Source of the DNA: UBA2336 sp049306095 | GTDB taxonomy: Bacteria; Bacteroidota; Bacteroidia; Cytophagales; Cyclobacteriaceae | Reading direction: 5' to 3' | DNA length: 64,000 bases | Assembly (NCBI GenBank): GCA_049306095.1 | Contig: JBAQPU010000009.1 | Coordinates: forward strand, 10,887-74,886 | Shown: piece by piece, positions 62,531 through 64,000 of the stretch | Numbering within the stretch: the first letter of the stretch is position 1 | Layout: each line of letters starts with the position of its first letter | The notes under the pieces: generated by a model | Told to the model about the DNA's origin: nothing | Database searches by the model: none | What the model saw: the letters and a program-made list of their open reading frames with translations, nothing else | Program-made: the position numbers and the translations under genes

Positions 62531-63571
62531 TTACTTTTCTTTTGCGACTTGAATTTCCTGCTGTAATAATTCCTGCTGACTCTTATTAAAGGTTTCACGG
62601 TCAGCGATGCGTTGCCGTTCAAGGGTGTCTTCCGGCTCCAGTTGATGCTGCCATTCAAATACCCTTCTTTCCCAGCGAATATTTTCACCCGACACATGCA
62701 ACACGGTATAGCCCGGTTGATAACCCAGCCAATTACCTCCCCACCAGGCTGCACTAACGGCCTGACCGGTAATGTACCATACGTCATTGTAGCAATAATC
62801 CTCCGGTACATGACTATGTCCCTGAAGAACTGCTTTTACGTTATGTCGTTCAATAATTTGTCGAAATTTCACGGTGTCTTCAACAACCATGTGGCCAATG
62901 GGGTTTCCTTTTGTGTCTCCATTCATTTGGGTGATATGGCAAAACGCAGCAATGTGCGTTACGATCACGGTCGGCATCTTATAATTTTTACCCAGGTCAA
63001 AGCGAAGCCACTCAAGTTGTTCTTCACCAAAGGCAGCTTTATAAGAAGGGCCATGCTCGGCTTGCACAGGGTAGATGGAGTCCATCATTACGAAATGCCA
63101 TCCTTTATAATTAAAGCTGTAAAAACTGTTGGGCATTTTCAGTTTATCCATGATGAGCTTCTTACCAATATCCGGGTCATCAACCGAAACTTTTCTTCGG
63201 CTACTCCAACCCAGCACATCATGATTGCCAATTAAATTATAATAGGGTATTTTCAGTTGATCAGAGGCCTTTTTGTACAGATCAATTTGATCAACAAATT
63301 CTTCCTTGGCTGTGTAGTTGCCGTCAAAGGCCATGTCACCACCGATCAGAACAAAGTCTGATCCTTTTTCAAACTTATTCACCGCATCAATACAAGCCTG
63401 ATAGCCTTCGTGCCCTCTCCTTTTTCTACGCACGTGCATATCGGTGAGATGAATAAATGAAAAATTATCCTTTTCAAAAATGGTGCTGGCGCTTGAGTTG
63501 GTAAACTTCAATGATCCGATACCTGCGCCTGCAAGCACTAACTTTTTAATAAAACTTCGCCTGTTGGCCAT
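62531..63571 (-). CDS. Tat-exported calcineurin-like metallophosphoesterase
   Basis: 346 residues with a Tat signal (NRRSFIKKLVLAGAG). Metal-binding blocks are in order: HLTDMH (D44, H46), GGDMAFDG (D79), GNHD (N116, H117, D118), VTHIAAFCH and GHSHVPE. This family hydrolyses phosphomonoesters or diesters with a two-metal centre; Tat export implies folding and metal loading in the cytoplasm. The substrate is unknown. Upstream is the terminator of the next gene. Confidence 0.92.
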   Translation of the reverse strand: MANRRSFIKKLVLAGAGIGSLKFTNSSASTIFEKDNFSFIHLTDMHVRRKRRGHEGYQACIDAVNKFEKGSDFVLIGGDMAFDGNYTAKEEFVDQIDLYKKASDQLKIPYYNLIGNHDVLGWSSRRKVSVDDPDIGKKLIMDKLKMPNSFYSFNYKGWHFVMMDSIYPVQAEHGPSYKAAFGEEQLEWLRFDLGKNYKMPTVIVTHIAAFCHITQMNGDTKGNPIGHMVVEDTVKFRQIIERHNVKAVLQGHSHVPEDYCYNDVWYITGQAVSAAWWGGNWLGYQPGYTVLHVSGENIRWERRVFEWQHQLEPEDTLERQRIADRETFNKSQQELLQQEIQVAKEK

Positions 63572-63613
63572 GATAGAAAATTTTTGAATTAACAGAATAC
63601 TACCCGTTATCTG

Positions 63614-63647
63614 AAAAAAGAAGAGGCTGAAAATTCAGCCTCTTCTT
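63614..63647 (-). terminator. Rho-independent terminator after the gene at the right edge
   Basis: AAGAAGAGGCTGAA (63618-63631) pairs perfectly with TTCAGCCTCTTCTT (63634-63647) over a 2-base loop, followed on the minus strand by six T residues (63619-63614). It lies 20 bases past the end of the partial gene. Confidence 0.9.
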
Positions 63648-63667
63648 ACCATTCGAGTTTAAGTCAA

Positions 63668-64000
63668 TTACCGATTAATTGCCCTTCCTATTCCGGGAGC
63701 AGCGGCACCTGCTCCACCTATTCTTCCCTTAGCATAATATGTATATACTTTGTTATTGATAAATGTATTTAAAGCTGATGTTCCCGGAAGGGTGTACACT
63801 ACTGCTGCCGTTGTTTCGTTTATAAGCTGCATATTGGTGTACTTACCAACCCTCGGCAAGGCAATAAAGGCCGACATATCTTTAAAGTTTATGTGCTCCG
63901 CTAATTTAACAGGCACCGGAGCTGGATCTTCAGGGGTTGCCGGAGGCGTCCCTTGCAGTGTGAGCTGATCTGCCAAATTATCGATGAAGCCCGCAAACCG
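63668..64000 (-). CDS. C-terminal part of an unknown protein (5' end outside window)
   Basis: The frame is open from the right edge (…RFAGFIDNLADQ) to a TAA at 63668, 110 residues in the window. A Pro/Glu linker (PPATPEDPAPVPVK) leads to a small beta-rich segment (YTNMQLINETTAAVVYTLPG, KVYTYYAKGR) and a Gly/Ala-rich tail GGAGAAAPGIGRAINR. I do not recognise the family; the segment may be the end of an exported protein. The reading frame ends at a clear terminator. Confidence 0.6.
   Translation of the reverse strand, partial: RFAGFIDNLADQLTLQGTPPATPEDPAPVPVKLAEHINFKDMSAFIALPRVGKYTNMQLINETTAAVVYTLPGTSALNTFINNKVYTYYAKGRIGGAGAAAPGIGRAINR

Noticed and set aside
62612..63235. 207-codon plus-strand reading frame
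   Set aside because: Antisense to the metallophosphoesterase; no family resemblance.

Overview
The window looks like a chromosomal segment of a free-living Bacteroidota bacterium, most likely of the order Cytophagales. The signs are a type IX secretion (T9SS) pair porU-porV, a cargo protein ending in a type A sorting domain, a panC-panD-flippase block divergent from a starch-synthase-like gene, DUF4270 and glmS, a SusC-like plug domain, and promoters of the Bacteroidetes form TTTG-N17-20-TAnnTTTG. I found no tRNA, rRNA, CRISPR array, insertion sequence, prophage or attachment site, and no gene-free stretch above 300 bases (the longest are about 276 and 248). The order below is by position.

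1-6495: one very long minus-strand reading frame, cut by the window edge, encodes a bacterial alpha-2-macroglobulin with an intact CAEQ thioester motif. A CarboxypepD_reg/SusC-plug cassette is inserted just ahead of the A2M domain. This is the most unusual object in the window. 6744-11104: small accessory genes (a DUF6970-like fragment, an arginase-fold protein that has lost metal ligands, DoxX, two membrane proteins, a PQQ-type sugar dehydrogenase lipoprotein). 11224-21886: an orphan MacB/FtsX permease, an M28 peptidase, an AHSA1 protein, DedA, YicC, a beta-propeller/outer-membrane-barrel fusion and an FAD oxidoreductase.

21944-29143: a plus-strand run of MBL hydrolase, pssA, porU, porV and a catalytically degenerate M16 peptidase homologue. 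PorU (sortase) and PorV (its outer-membrane partner) would process cargo such as the repeat protein at 53290-56487. 29244-33588: acyl-CoA dehydrogenase, YugP-type peptidase, then flippase-panD-panC, all on the minus strand. 33709-37800: a GT5 N-terminal-domain protein, a DUF4270 lipoprotein and glmS, tightly packed. 37804-43743: a 3-hydroxyacyl-CoA dehydrogenase-like protein, RidA, and head-to-head glnS and gltX, with gltX followed by a small basic protein and a saccharopine-dehydrogenase-like enzyme.

43842-53205: a beta-lactamase-fold serine hydrolase converges on a long minus-strand gene train. That train is SpoIIE phosphatase, STAS antagonist, RsbW-like kinase, three periplasmic PPIase/chaperone-type proteins (the last SurA-like) and a MoxR ATPase. 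It joins a partner-switching signalling module to envelope folding factors. 53290-64000: the T9SS cargo, guaB, RlpA, a TauE exporter, a NagX-like acyltransferase divergent from a GHL10 glycosidase, a Tat-exported phosphoesterase, and the C-terminal part of an unknown gene.
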